From Burkholderiales bacterium (lineage in GTDB: Bacteria > Pseudomonadota > Gammaproteobacteria > Burkholderiales > Casimicrobiaceae): a stretch of DNA of 35,360 nucleotides. Below are positions 1 to 7,941 of the stretch, piece by piece (the stretch's first letter is position 1; every line of letters begins with the position of its first letter). The notes under the pieces were generated by a model. That model saw only the letters and a program-made list of their open reading frames with translations. It had not been told where the DNA came from and searched no databases. The position numbers were made by a program, and so were the translations under genes. The stretch covers positions 1 through 35,360 of the forward strand of contig JADZDA010000038.1 of assembly GCA_020851255.1 (NCBI GenBank), written 5' to 3'.

Positions 1-458
1 AGGCCGGCGAGCAGCAGCGCGACCGCGCCACCCGGACCGGCGTCCTCGTAGCCCTTCTCGGTGATGGTCAGCGTGACCAGCCGGGTGTCCGACGAGGCGA
101 TCCGCGCGACGACGGCCGCGGGCGACTCGGGCGCGACCAGCATCCGCCTCAGGGCCCCGACCACCCGCACCCGGGTGCCCGCGCCGTCGCGCACCAGGAG
201 CGCGTACAGCCCGTGCTGCGGCGCCAGCGCGTCGCGCATCGCCGGCCGGACCAGGCTCACGCCGCACACCCCCCAGCGCGGATCGCCGGCGCCCAGCAGA
301 TCGTCGAAGGCGACCGCCTGGTGCGCGCGGTGGAAGTTGCCCACGCCCAGGTGGACGACGCCGACCGTCGCCCGCGCGCGGTCGTAGGCCGGACGCGCGA
401 CGTCCGCGGGCAGCGACGCCAGCGTCGCGTCGGACAGGCGGACCGTCTCGGCGCGCAC
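1..458 (-). CDS. Mannitol dehydrogenase / fructuronate reductase family protein (partial, N-terminal part)
   Basis: This is the first ~152 residues of a long-chain NAD(P)-dependent polyol dehydrogenase; the C-terminal part lies beyond the window start. The N-terminal Rossmann signature HLGVGNFHRAHQA, followed by ITEKGY about 100 residues later, is typical of the family that includes mannitol 2-dehydrogenase, fructuronate reductase (UxuB) and tagaturonate reductase (UxaB). The start is a GTG at 456-458: the in-frame codon four triplets upstream is the stop of the preceding dehydratase gene, so no earlier start is possible. No clear ribosome binding site is visible, and only 9 bases separate it from that stop, so translational coupling is likely. 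Beside a glucarate-dehydratase-like gene, a hexuronate or aldonate oxidoreductase is more likely than true mannitol oxidation, but the fragment cannot settle the substrate. Confidence 0.85.
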   Translation of the reverse strand, partial: MRAETVRLSDATLASLPADVARPAYDRARATVGVVHLGVGNFHRAHQAVAFDDLLGAGDPRWGVCGVSLVRPAMRDALAPQHGLYALLVRDGAGTRVRVVGALRRMLVAPESPAAVVARIASSDTRLVTLTITEKGYEDAGPGGAVALLLAG

Positions 459-467
459 GGCGCGACG

Positions 468-1712
468 TCAGCGCAGCGCCGGCCGCAGCGCCGCGGCCGG
501 ATCGCCCCAGGACTGGTTCGGCACCAGCGGGTACCAGCCCGGACGCCCCGGGTCGCGGTCGTACGGGTAGCCGCCGAGCGAGCGGTACAGCTCGTGGTCC
601 TGCGCGAGCTTGTCCCGGTCGAGCTCCACCCCCAGCCCGGGCGCGCGCGGCACCTCGATGCGCCCGTCGACGTAGCGCATCTTGCCCCCGACGATCACGT
701 CGTCCCGCAGGTGGTGGTAGTGCGCGTCGGCCGAATAGCCGAGGTTCGGCACGACCGCGCCGAGGTGCAGCATCGTCGCGAGCTGCACGCCGAGCTCGCC
801 CGACGAGTGCACCGCGACGCCCAGCCCGAAGGTCTCGCACACGCCCGCCGCCTTGATGCACGGCCGGATGCCGCCCCAGAACGTGGTGTCCAGCAGGATC
901 ACGTCGACCGCTCGCTGCGCGACGTTGGCCGCGAGCTGCTCGAAGTTGACCACGACGGTGTTGGTCGCCGTCGGGATCCGGACGAACTCGCGCAGGCGGG
1001 ACAGCTGCGGCATCCCCCAGACCGGGTCCTCGAAGAAGTCGTTGTTCAGCCCTTCGATGCCGCGGCCGAACGCGATCGCGTCGGCGAGCGACCATGCGCA
1101 GTTCGGGTCGTGCCGCAGCGCGTCGCCGGGCATCGCCGCCGCCAGTGCGCGGTAGCACTCGAGCTCGTGCATCGGGGGGAACACCCCGCCCTTGATCTTG
1201 TGCGAGCGAAAGCCGTGCTCCGCCTTCAGCGCCCGCGCGTGCGCGACCAGCTGCTCGGGCGTGCGGACCTCGCCCTCGCCGGTCCCGGGGTCCGGATAGC
1301 GGAAGAACAGGTAGCTCGCGAAGTCCACCGCGTCGCGGACGCGGCCGCCGAGCAGGTCGCACACCGGGACGCCGAGCTTGCGCCCGATGATGTCCAGGCA
1401 CGCGAACTCGAGCGCCGCATGCATCTGGGTGCGGTTGTTGTAGAGGCTCGCCGTCGGGTTGCAGATCGCGTAGCGCATCGCCTCGAGACGGAACACGTCG
1501 TGCCCCTTCAGCAGCGGCAGCAGCCCTTCGACCGCGGCCGTCGCGCTCTCGCCGCCGCCGCCGAACTCGCCGAGCCCGACGTAGCCGTCGTCGGTCTCGA
1601 CCTCGACCAGCGTCCGCACGAAGCGCCCCCAGTGCGCACCGTTGCTGTGACGCAGCGGCGCCTCGAGGGGCACCGTGACGGGGGTCGCGCGGATGCGGGC
1701 GATGCGGGTCAT
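468..1712 (-). CDS. Glucarate dehydratase-like enzyme, enolase superfamily (414 aa)
   Basis: Members of this group abstract a proton next to a carboxylate and eliminate water, giving 2-keto-3-deoxy sugar acids. The sequence shows the glucarate dehydratase layout: N-terminal capping domain (about 1-130), then a barrel with the KxK motif K172/K174, metal ligands D202 (in HDPN), E228 (in FFEDP) and N251 (in ATNT), and the D275-H302 dyad (H302 in HSSGELG). Asparagine as third metal ligand is characteristic of the glucarate dehydratase subgroup. The ATG at 1712 gives a full-length protein. It lies 28 bases downstream of the GntR gene and 9 bases upstream of the polyol dehydrogenase start, so the three probably form one leftward transcript. 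Exact substrate (glucarate, idarate or another acid) is not decided by sequence alone. Confidence 0.88.
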   Translation of the reverse strand: MTRIARIRATPVTVPLEAPLRHSNGAHWGRFVRTLVEVETDDGYVGLGEFGGGGESATAAVEGLLPLLKGHDVFRLEAMRYAICNPTASLYNNRTQMHAALEFACLDIIGRKLGVPVCDLLGGRVRDAVDFASYLFFRYPDPGTGEGEVRTPEQLVAHARALKAEHGFRSHKIKGGVFPPMHELECYRALAAAMPGDALRHDPNCAWSLADAIAFGRGIEGLNNDFFEDPVWGMPQLSRLREFVRIPTATNTVVVNFEQLAANVAQRAVDVILLDTTFWGGIRPCIKAAGVCETFGLGVAVHSSGELGVQLATMLHLGAVVPNLGYSADAHYHHLRDDVIVGGKMRYVDGRIEVPRAPGLGVELDRDKLAQDHELYRSLGGYPYDRDPGRPGWYPLVPNQSWGDPAAALRPALR

Positions 1713-1740
1713 GCGGGTCTCCTCGGTCGGGGCGCCGCGC

Positions 1741-2469
1741 TCAGGCGCGGCGGGCCGCCGGCGGCGCGGCGTCGGTGTCGATGAAGTAGTGGGCGTTCTC
1801 CTCGGCGATGTTCGCGATCGACTCGAACACCGTGCCGAGGTGCGCCCGCATCGCCTGCGCGGCGCCCGCGCCGTCGCCCTCGAGCACCCGGTCGGCGATC
1901 GCCCGGTGCTCGTTCATCCGCAGCCTCGAGCGCGCCGGGCTCTCGAGCGACAGCCGCCGCACCCGGTCGAGCTGGGCCTTGGCGGAGTGGATCACCTGCC
2001 AGGCGCTCGCGTGCCCCGCGCACTCGGCGAGCAGCTCGTGGAGCGCCTCGTCGACGCGGAAGAACCCGGCGGCGTCGCGTGCGGCGATCGCGCGGCGCTG
2101 CGCGGACAGGTTGTCGCGGATCCGGACGCGGGCCGCGGCGTCGAGCCGCGCGGCCGCGAGCTCGACGATCCGGCACTCCAGGGTCTCGCGCACGAAGTGG
2201 TTGTCGCGCACGACGCGCAGGTCGATCCGCGCGACGAAGGTGCCGACCTGCGGCACCACCTCGAGCAGGCCCTCCTCGGCCAGGCGCTTGAACGCCTCGC
2301 GCACGGGCGTTCGCGACACGCCGTAGGCCTCCCCGAGCCGCACCTCGGACAGCGCCTCGCCGGGCCGCAGCGTCGTGGAGACGATGCGGTCGCGCAGGTC
2401 GCGGTACAGCGAAGGCACCAGCGAGGGCTCGCGCTGCACGAGACCCGGACCACGCGGGGTGCGGGACAT
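1741..2469 (-). CDS. GntR family transcriptional regulator, FCD (FadR) subfamily (242 aa)
   Basis: A winged helix-turn-helix at about residues 17-82 contains the classic GntR recognition motif SRTPVREA (52-59). It is followed by an all-helical FCD ligand-binding domain (about 90-235) that in this family usually binds a metal and a carboxylate or sugar acid. The gene opens the leftward operon and faces the rightward catabolic/TRAP operon. Its ATG (2467-2469) lies at the edge of a 16-bp near-palindrome, which suggests autorepression together with control of the divergent operon. The most plausible effector is the transported sugar acid or a pathway intermediate (inference from context). Confidence 0.92.
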   Translation of the reverse strand: MSRTPRGPGLVQREPSLVPSLYRDLRDRIVSTTLRPGEALSEVRLGEAYGVSRTPVREAFKRLAEEGLLEVVPQVGTFVARIDLRVVRDNHFVRETLECRIVELAAARLDAAARVRIRDNLSAQRRAIAARDAAGFFRVDEALHELLAECAGHASAWQVIHSAKAQLDRVRRLSLESPARSRLRMNEHRAIADRVLEGDGAGAAQAMRAHLGTVFESIANIAEENAHYFIDTDAAPPAARRA

Positions 2470-2484
2470 GTATACTAGTGTACA
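2469..2484. promoter_or_regulatory. Near-palindromic operator in the divergent control region, with -10 element
   Basis: The 16 bases TGTATACTAGTGTACA read almost identically on both strands (14 of 16 positions symmetric, core ACTAGT). This is the size and symmetry expected for a GntR-family operator. On the plus strand TATACT (2471-2476) is a strong -10 candidate for the rightward operon; no convincing -35 is seen at the usual spacing, as is common for activated or weak promoters. The site touches the start codon of the GntR gene. Regulator identity is inferred from adjacency. Confidence 0.6.
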
Positions 2485-2576
2485 GGTTCGGGGGCCGGCC
2501 CGCCTACCCGTCCGGGGCGACTTGCGGTACCGTTGCCCGCTCGCGTTCCGGAACCGGACGCACCAGGAGGAGACCG

Positions 2577-3617
2577 ATGCTCGAGTGCCAGGTCCACGGC
2601 GCGCAAGACCTGCGTGTGGTCGACGTGCCCACGCCCCAGCCGGGTCCCGGCGAGGTGCTGCTGCGGCTCGGCGCCGCCGGCATCTGCGGCTCGGACATGC
2701 ACTACTACTTCCACGGCCGCAACGGCAGCTTCGTGATCCGCGAGCCGCTGGTGCCCGGCCACGAGGCGTCGGCGACCGTCGCGGCCACCGGGGCCGGCGT
2801 CACCCGCGTGAAGGCCGGCGACCGCGTCGCGGTCAACCCCTCGAGGCCCTGCGGCCGCTGCGCCGGCTGCCGCGAGGGGCGCGAGAACCTGTGCGCGAAC
2901 ATGCGCTTCCTCGGCAGCGCGAGCGTGTTCCCGCACATGCACGGCACGTTCCGCGAGTTCTTCCTGATGCCCGAGTCGCAGTGCGTGCCGGTCGCCACCG
3001 ACGTGTCGCTCGCCGAGATCGCGATGTCCGAGCCCTTCTCGATCGCGCTGCACTCGGCCCACCGCGCCGGCAACCTGCTCGGCAGGCGCGTGCTGATCAC
3101 CGGCTCCGGCACGATCGGCTGCATGATGACGCTCGCCGCGAAGCTCGGCGGCGCCGCGCACGTCGCGATCACCGACGTCGTCGACCATCCGCTCGCGGTC
3201 GCGCGGCAGGTGGGGGCCGACGCCACCGTGCGCACCGACCTGCTGCCCGGCGACGGCCGCCTGTCCGACGTGGTCGGCGAGCCGGACGTCGCCTTCGAGG
3301 TCTCGGGCGCGCCGTCCGCGCTGGCCGCGTGCCTCGAGACCGTGCGCCGGGGCGGCATCGTCGTGCAGGTCGGCACGCTGCCGCCGGAAGGCGTGCACCT
3401 GAACGCCAACCTGATCATGGCCCGCGAGCTCGACGTGCGCGGCTCGTTCCGGTTCGCGGACGTGTTCGAGCACTCGGTGCGCTCGATCGCCGAGCGCCGC
3501 GTCGACGTGCGGCCGGTGCTGTCCGGCGTGCATCCGCTCACCGACGCGGTCCGCGCGATCACGCTGGCCCGCGACAAGACCGTCAGCATGAAGGTCCAGC
3601 TCGGCCCCGGCGCCTGA
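2577..3617 (+). CDS. idnD: L-idonate 5-dehydrogenase-like zinc alcohol dehydrogenase (346 aa)
   Basis: This is a medium-chain dehydrogenase with catalytic-zinc residues C37 and H62-E63 (in GICGSD and GHE), structural-zinc cysteines C92, C95, C98 and C106, and a nucleotide-binding GSGTIG at 176-181. The GICGSDMHYY segment, the NPSRPCGRC segment and the ending KVQLGPG resemble E. coli IdnD, which oxidises L-idonate to 5-ketogluconate; the length (346 against about 343) also fits. The ATG at 2577 is chosen because AGGAGGAG precedes it at good distance. It is the first gene of the rightward operon, about 60 bases ahead of dctP. A related polyol or aldonate substrate remains possible, since this family is broad. 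Confidence 0.82.
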   Translation: MLECQVHGAQDLRVVDVPTPQPGPGEVLLRLGAAGICGSDMHYYFHGRNGSFVIREPLVPGHEASATVAATGAGVTRVKAGDRVAVNPSRPCGRCAGCREGRENLCANMRFLGSASVFPHMHGTFREFFLMPESQCVPVATDVSLAEIAMSEPFSIALHSAHRAGNLLGRRVLITGSGTIGCMMTLAAKLGGAAHVAITDVVDHPLAVARQVGADATVRTDLLPGDGRLSDVVGEPDVAFEVSGAPSALAACLETVRRGGIVVQVGTLPPEGVHLNANLIMARELDVRGSFRFADVFEHSVRSIAERRVDVRPVLSGVHPLTDAVRAITLARDKTVSMKVQLGPGA

Positions 3618-3678
3618 GTCCGGGCCCGTCCGTTCCCCGTCACCCGTCCCGCACCACCCCGACTTCCGGAGGAGACCC

Positions 3679-4650
3679 ATGAAGCTGTTCGCGACGATCC
3701 TGACCGCGGCCGCCGCGCTCGCGCTGCCGGCCGCGCCCGCCCTGGCCCAGACCAAGCTCAAGTGGGCGCACGTCTACGAGGTCTCGGAGCCCTACCACAC
3801 GGAGTCGGTGTGGGCGGCCGAGGAGATCAAGAAGCGCACGAACGGCAAGTTCGACATCCAGGTGTTCCCGGCCTCCTCGCTCGGCAAGGAGACCGACATC
3901 AACCAGGGCATGACCCTGGGCACCGTCGACATGATCATCAGCGGCCCGTCGTTCGCGGCCCGCAGCTTCCCGCGCATCGGCGTCGCCTACTATCCGTTCA
4001 TCTTCCGCGATGCGGCGCACCAGGCGGCCTACGCGAAGAGCCCGGTCTTCAGGGAGCTCGCCGCCGAGTACCAGAAGAAGACCGGCATCGTGATGACCGC
4101 CTACACGTACTACGGCGCGCGGCACACCACTTCGAACCGGGCGTTCACCGACTGCGCCGGCATGAAGGGCCTGAAGATCCGGGTGCCCGACGTGCCGGCC
4201 TACACGGCGACGCCCAAGGCCTGCGGGGCCAATCCGACGCCGATCGCCTTCGCCGAGGTTTACCTCGCGCTGCAGAACGGCACGGTCGAGGCGCAGGAGA
4301 ACCCGCTGACGACCATCGAGGCGAAGAAGTTCTACGAAGTGCAGAAGGCGATCATGATGACTTCGCACATCGTCGACGGACTGACCACGCAGATCGCTCC
4401 GCACGTCTGGAACAAGCTGAGCGACGCCGAGAAGCAGATGTTCACCGATGTGACCCGTGAAGCCGCGGCGCGGGCGACCGACAAGATCAAGAAGCGCGAA
4501 GCCGAACTGGCCGACGAGTTCCGCAAGAAGGGACTCCAGGTCCTGCAGGTGAACCGGCAGAGCTTCGTCGACGCGGTGCTCAAGGGCACGACGCCCGAGT
4601 CGATGGGTTTCTCGCGCGCCGACTACGATCGGATCGTCGCGATCAAGTAA
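3679..4650 (+). CDS. dctP: TRAP transporter substrate-binding protein DctP (323 aa)
   Basis: This is the periplasmic receptor of a tripartite ATP-independent transporter. A signal peptide with a hydrophobic run and the ending ALA (residues 21-23) is followed by a mature start of the form TKLKWAHVYE. The mid-protein segments GMKGLKIRVPD and EVYLALQNGTVEAQENP are hallmark DctP regions that contact the substrate carboxylate. GGAGGAG lies 6 bases upstream of the ATG. It is the second gene of the sugar-acid operon; the two membrane subunits follow, separated from it by an inverted repeat. The cargo is probably an aldonate, aldarate or uronate, judged by the neighbouring enzymes. Confidence 0.93.
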   Translation: MKLFATILTAAAALALPAAPALAQTKLKWAHVYEVSEPYHTESVWAAEEIKKRTNGKFDIQVFPASSLGKETDINQGMTLGTVDMIISGPSFAARSFPRIGVAYYPFIFRDAAHQAAYAKSPVFRELAAEYQKKTGIVMTAYTYYGARHTTSNRAFTDCAGMKGLKIRVPDVPAYTATPKACGANPTPIAFAEVYLALQNGTVEAQENPLTTIEAKKFYEVQKAIMMTSHIVDGLTTQIAPHVWNKLSDAEKQMFTDVTREAAARATDKIKKREAELADEFRKKGLQVLQVNRQSFVDAVLKGTTPESMGFSRADYDRIVAIK

Positions 4651-4652
4651 CG

Positions 4653-4730
4653 CAATTGGGGTCAGACTCGAATTCCCGGCAGGGCGGCGGACCCGCCGGC
4701 GCGCTGGAAATTCGAGTCTGACCCCAATTG
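4653..4730. repeat. REP-like inverted repeat between dctP and dctQ
   Basis: Two perfect 22-bp arms, 4653-4674 and its exact reverse complement at 4709-4730, begin and end with CAATTGGGGTCAG and its complement. They flank a 34-base GC-rich centre that can itself fold. The GGGGTCAG...CTGACCCC pattern resembles intergenic REP-type palindromes of beta- and gammaproteobacteria that are mobilised by RAYT transposases; no transposase gene is present here. The left arm starts two bases after the dctP stop. In the transcript it would form a strong hairpin able to stabilise upstream dctP mRNA or attenuate read-through, which fits the usual need for more binding protein than permease. Confidence 0.8.
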
Positions 4731-4770
4731 TCTCCATCCCGATTTCCCGACCCTGATCCCCCCGACGCCG

Positions 4771-5349
4771 ATGACCGGAGCCGCCCCCCCCGCTGAATCG
4801 GCCGCCGGAGCTCCGGTCCTCGACGCGTCCGGTCATTTCCACGCGACCGACGCGCCGATCGACGTCTCGCAGTACCGGTTCGAGGACTGGTTCGCCTTCG
4901 GCGTGTTCTGGCTGCTCGCGCTCGACGTGTTCTACCAGTTCTTCACGCGCTACGTGCTCGCCGACTCGGCGGCGTGGACCGAGGAGATCGCGCGCTATCT
5001 GCTGATCGTCGTCGTGTTCATCGGCGCGTCCATGGGCGTGCGGCGCAATACGCACATCCACGTCGAATTCCTCTACCGCTACCTGCCCGCGAAGGCCGGG
5101 CGCGCGATGTCCACCGCGGTCGACGGGGTCCGCGTCGCGTTCCTCGGCTACGCCACGTACCTGACGAGCCTGCTCATCCCGAAGATGAACAACCTCAAGA
5201 TGACGGTCATCGACGTGCCGATGAGCGTGATCTACTCGTTCGTGATGGCCGGGTTCGCGCTGATGACCTTCCGCGCGGTCCAGGTGGCGATCCGGCACTG
5301 GCGCCGCGGCTGGAGCGTGCTCGAGCGTCCCGGGGAGTCGGAAGCGTGA
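4771..5349 (+). CDS. dctQ: TRAP transporter small permease DctQ (192 aa)
   Basis: This is the small membrane subunit with four predicted transmembrane segments (roughly residues 33-53, 72-90, 113-135 and 148-170). Motifs typical of the family are FTRYVL in the first helix region, SAAWTEEIARYLL, and NTHIHVEF. The N-terminal 30 residues are a variable cytoplasmic extension. No good ribosome binding site precedes the ATG at 4771, and the REP-like repeat lies immediately upstream. It is followed after 52 bases by dctM. Confidence 0.9.
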   Translation: MTGAAPPAESAAGAPVLDASGHFHATDAPIDVSQYRFEDWFAFGVFWLLALDVFYQFFTRYVLADSAAWTEEIARYLLIVVVFIGASMGVRRNTHIHVEFLYRYLPAKAGRAMSTAVDGVRVAFLGYATYLTSLLIPKMNNLKMTVIDVPMSVIYSFVMAGFALMTFRAVQVAIRHWRRGWSVLERPGESEA

Positions 5350-5401
5350 TCGCGACGTCCTCGCGCGGGCTGCCGGTCCACGCCATCGTGCGGAGGCCGC
5401 C

Positions 5402-6817
5402 GTGAACAGCCTGCTGCTCGGCGGCTTCCTCGCGGTCATGATGACCGGCGTGCCGATCGCGATCGCGATGTGCATCGCGTCGCTGCTCTACATCTGGGCG
5501 TCGGGGTCGATCCCGCCGCTGACGGTCGTCCACCGGATGGTCGGCGGCGTCGACAGCTTCCCGCTGCTCGCGGTGCCGTTCTTCATCCTCGCCGGCAACC
5601 TGATGAACTCGGCCGGGATCACGAACCGGATCTACAACTTCGCGCTGGCGCTGGTCGGTTGGCTCAAGGGCGGCCTGGGCCACGTCAACGTCGTGGGCAG
5701 CGTCGTGTTCGCCGGCATGTCCGGCACCGCGGTCGCCGACGCGGGCGGACTGGGCACGATCGAGATCAAGGCGATGAAGGACCACGGCTACCCCGCCGAA
5801 TTCGCCGTCGGCATCACCGCCGCCTCGTCGACGCTGGGACCGATCATCCCGCCGTCCCTGCCGATGGTGATCTACGGCGTGCAGGCCAACACGTCGATCG
5901 GCAAGCTGTTCGCCGCCGGCTTCCTGCCCGGCGCGATGATGGCGCTGTTCATGATGCTGATGGTCGCGTACTACGCGCACGCGCGGAAGTACGGCGCCGA
6001 CATCGCGTTCTCCTGGCGGCGGATGGGCGGCGCGTTCTTCGAGCTGGGGTTCGTCGCGCTGACGACGCTCGCGCTCTACTTCCTCTGGTCGGCCGAGGCC
6101 GAATCGATGGGCGGCTTCGTCCGCTTCGGCGTCCCGCTGATCGCGGTGTGCGTCGCCGACCGGGTCTTCAAGTTCGACGCCTTCATGGCGCTGCTCACGC
6201 CGGTGATCCTGATCGGCGGCATGGCGAGCGGCCTGTTCACGCCGACCGAGGCCGCGGTCGCCGCGGTGGCCTGGGCGCTGTTCCTCGGGTTCGTCTGGTA
6301 CCGGACGCTTTCGTGGCGGATGTTCGTCAAGGTCTCGATGGACACGATCGAGACGACCGCGGTGGTCCTGTTCATCGTCGCGTCCGCCTCGATCTTCGCC
6401 TGGGTGCTGACGACGACTCGCGTGACCGACGCGATCGGCGCCTGGGTCCTGTCGATCTCGGACAACCCGTTCGTCTTCCTGCTGCTCGCGAACCTGTTCC
6501 TGCTGTTCGTCGGCTGTTTCATGGAGACGATCGCCGCGATCACGATCCTCGTGCCGGTGTTCATGCCGATCATCGCCAAGCTCGGCATCGATCCGGTGCA
6601 CTTCGGCCTGGTCATGGTGCTGAACCTGATGATCGGCCTGCTCACGCCGCCGGTGGGGATGGTTCTGTTCGTGCTGCAGAAGGTCGCCCGGATCTCGTTC
6701 GAGGCGACGGTCAAGGCGATCCTGCCGTGGATGTTGCCTCTGCTGGTCACGCTGGCGATCGTTACCTACTGGCCGTCGGGTGTGCTCTGGCTGCCGTCGG
6801 TGCTGTTCCCCAAGTGA
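5402..6817 (+). CDS. dctM: TRAP transporter large permease DctM (471 aa)
   Basis: This is the large sodium-coupled permease of the TRAP system, with about a dozen hydrophobic helices. Family motifs include AVPFFILAGNLMNSAGIT, MSGTAVAD, IIPPSLPMVIYG, and near the end NLMIGLLTPPVGMVLF. The GTG at 5402 gives an N-terminus that goes straight into the first helix. The protein is somewhat longer than the usual ~430 residues because of an expanded central region (about 200-260). Its stop codon overlaps the GTG of the next gene by four bases, so uptake and dehydration are translationally linked. Confidence 0.93.
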   Translation: MNSLLLGGFLAVMMTGVPIAIAMCIASLLYIWASGSIPPLTVVHRMVGGVDSFPLLAVPFFILAGNLMNSAGITNRIYNFALALVGWLKGGLGHVNVVGSVVFAGMSGTAVADAGGLGTIEIKAMKDHGYPAEFAVGITAASSTLGPIIPPSLPMVIYGVQANTSIGKLFAAGFLPGAMMALFMMLMVAYYAHARKYGADIAFSWRRMGGAFFELGFVALTTLALYFLWSAEAESMGGFVRFGVPLIAVCVADRVFKFDAFMALLTPVILIGGMASGLFTPTEAAVAAVAWALFLGFVWYRTLSWRMFVKVSMDTIETTAVVLFIVASASIFAWVLTTTRVTDAIGAWVLSISDNPFVFLLLANLFLLFVGCFMETIAAITILVPVFMPIIAKLGIDPVHFGLVMVLNLMIGLLTPPVGMVLFVLQKVARISFEATVKAILPWMLPLLVTLAIVTYWPSGVLWLPSVLFPK

Positions 6818-7920
6818 GCCGGATCGCGGGCGTCGAGATCTACCAGGTCGACCTCGAACCGAAGGTCGTCCGGACCGACGCGATCCAGGCGTTCGTCCGC
6901 CAGGAGACGCCGATCGTGCGGATCACCTGCGACGACGGCGCGCAGGGCGTGGGCTACACCTACACGATCGGAACCGGGGGTTCGTCGGTCTTCTCGCTGC
7001 TGCGCGACCATCTCGCGCCGCGGCTCCTCGGCCAGGACGCGGATCGGATCGAGGCGGTCTGGAAGGATCTCTATTTCCACACGCACGCGACCGCGGTCGG
7101 CGCGATCACCAGTCTCGCGCTGGCGGCGATCGACACCGCGTTGTGGGACCTGCGCTGCCGACGCGCCGGGCTGCCGCTGTGGAGGGCCGCCGGCGGGGCC
7201 CATGCACGCGTGCCGACGTACACGACCGAGGGCGGCTGGCTGCAGCTTTCGACGCCGGAACTCGTCGGGCAGGCGGTCGAGGCCAAGCGGGCGGGTTTCC
7301 GCGGCGCCAAGATCAAGGTCGGCAAGCCGCACGTGTCGGAGGACGTCGAGCGGCTCGCGGCAGTGCGCGCCGCGGTCGGCGGCGTCTTCGAGCTGATGGT
7401 CGACGCGAACCAGGGATTCACCGTGTCCGAGGCGATCCGGCGCGCCCACGCGTACGATCCGTTCGGACTCGCCTGGCTCGAGGAGCCGCTGCCCGCCGAG
7501 GACCTGGGCGGCCACGTCGAACTCGCGCGCGAGGCGCCGATGCCGCTCGCCGTCGGCGAGTCGATCTACTCGATCCAGCATTTCCGCGAATACCTGGAAC
7601 GCGACGCGTGTTCGATCGTCCAGGTCGACTGCGCGCGGATCGGCGGGATCACGCCCTGGCTCAAGGTCGCGCACCTCGCCGAGAGCTTCGGCGTCGCGGT
7701 CTGCCCGCACTTCCTGATGGAATTGCACGTCTCGCTCGCCGCCGCCGTGCCCAACGGCGCCTGGGTCGAGTACATCCCGCAGCTCGACGAGCTGACGACG
7801 TCGCGCCTGGTCGTGCAGGACGGCTGCGCGGTGCCGCCGGACACGCCCGGGCTCGGCATCGACTGGGACTACGCCGCGATCGAGCGGCGGGCGGTCGCGC
7901 GCGCGGCGCTGCGCCGCTGA
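6814..7920 (+). CDS. Mandelate racemase/muconate lactonizing enzyme family dehydratase (368 aa)
   Basis: This enolase-superfamily enzyme has the mandelate-racemase-type catalytic set: KxK motif K166/K168 (in AKIKVG), metal ligands D197 (VDANQ), E223 (EEPLP) and E249 (GES), and the D272-H299 dyad (H299 in CPHF). The spacing and the MELH segment after the histidine resemble L-talarate/galactarate dehydratases, but related acid-sugar dehydratases share them. The start is GTG 6814, whose last two bases overlap the dctM stop (GTGA); no ribosome binding site is needed if translation is coupled. Unlike the leftward enolase homologue, the third metal ligand is glutamate rather than asparagine, so the two belong to different subgroups and probably use different stereoisomers. 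Confidence 0.87.
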   Translation: MSRIAGVEIYQVDLEPKVVRTDAIQAFVRQETPIVRITCDDGAQGVGYTYTIGTGGSSVFSLLRDHLAPRLLGQDADRIEAVWKDLYFHTHATAVGAITSLALAAIDTALWDLRCRRAGLPLWRAAGGAHARVPTYTTEGGWLQLSTPELVGQAVEAKRAGFRGAKIKVGKPHVSEDVERLAAVRAAVGGVFELMVDANQGFTVSEAIRRAHAYDPFGLAWLEEPLPAEDLGGHVELAREAPMPLAVGESIYSIQHFREYLERDACSIVQVDCARIGGITPWLKVAHLAESFGVAVCPHFLMELHVSLAAAVPNGAWVEYIPQLDELTTSRLVVQDGCAVPPDTPGLGIDWDYAAIERRAVARAALRR

Positions 7921-7941
7921 CCGCCGATCCGGAGACACGCC

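Noticed and set aside
213-1784. Long plus-strand open frame over the dehydratase
   Set aside because: Composition is that of an antisense shadow; the minus-strand enolase-superfamily protein has a complete set of catalytic residues.
4653-4730. Ends of a complete insertion sequence
   Set aside because: Only 34 bases lie between the arms, with no room for a transposase; a REP-type unit fits better.
468-7920. Recent duplication of the two enolase-superfamily genes
   Set aside because: They differ in length, metal ligands and all loop sequences, so they belong to separate subgroups.
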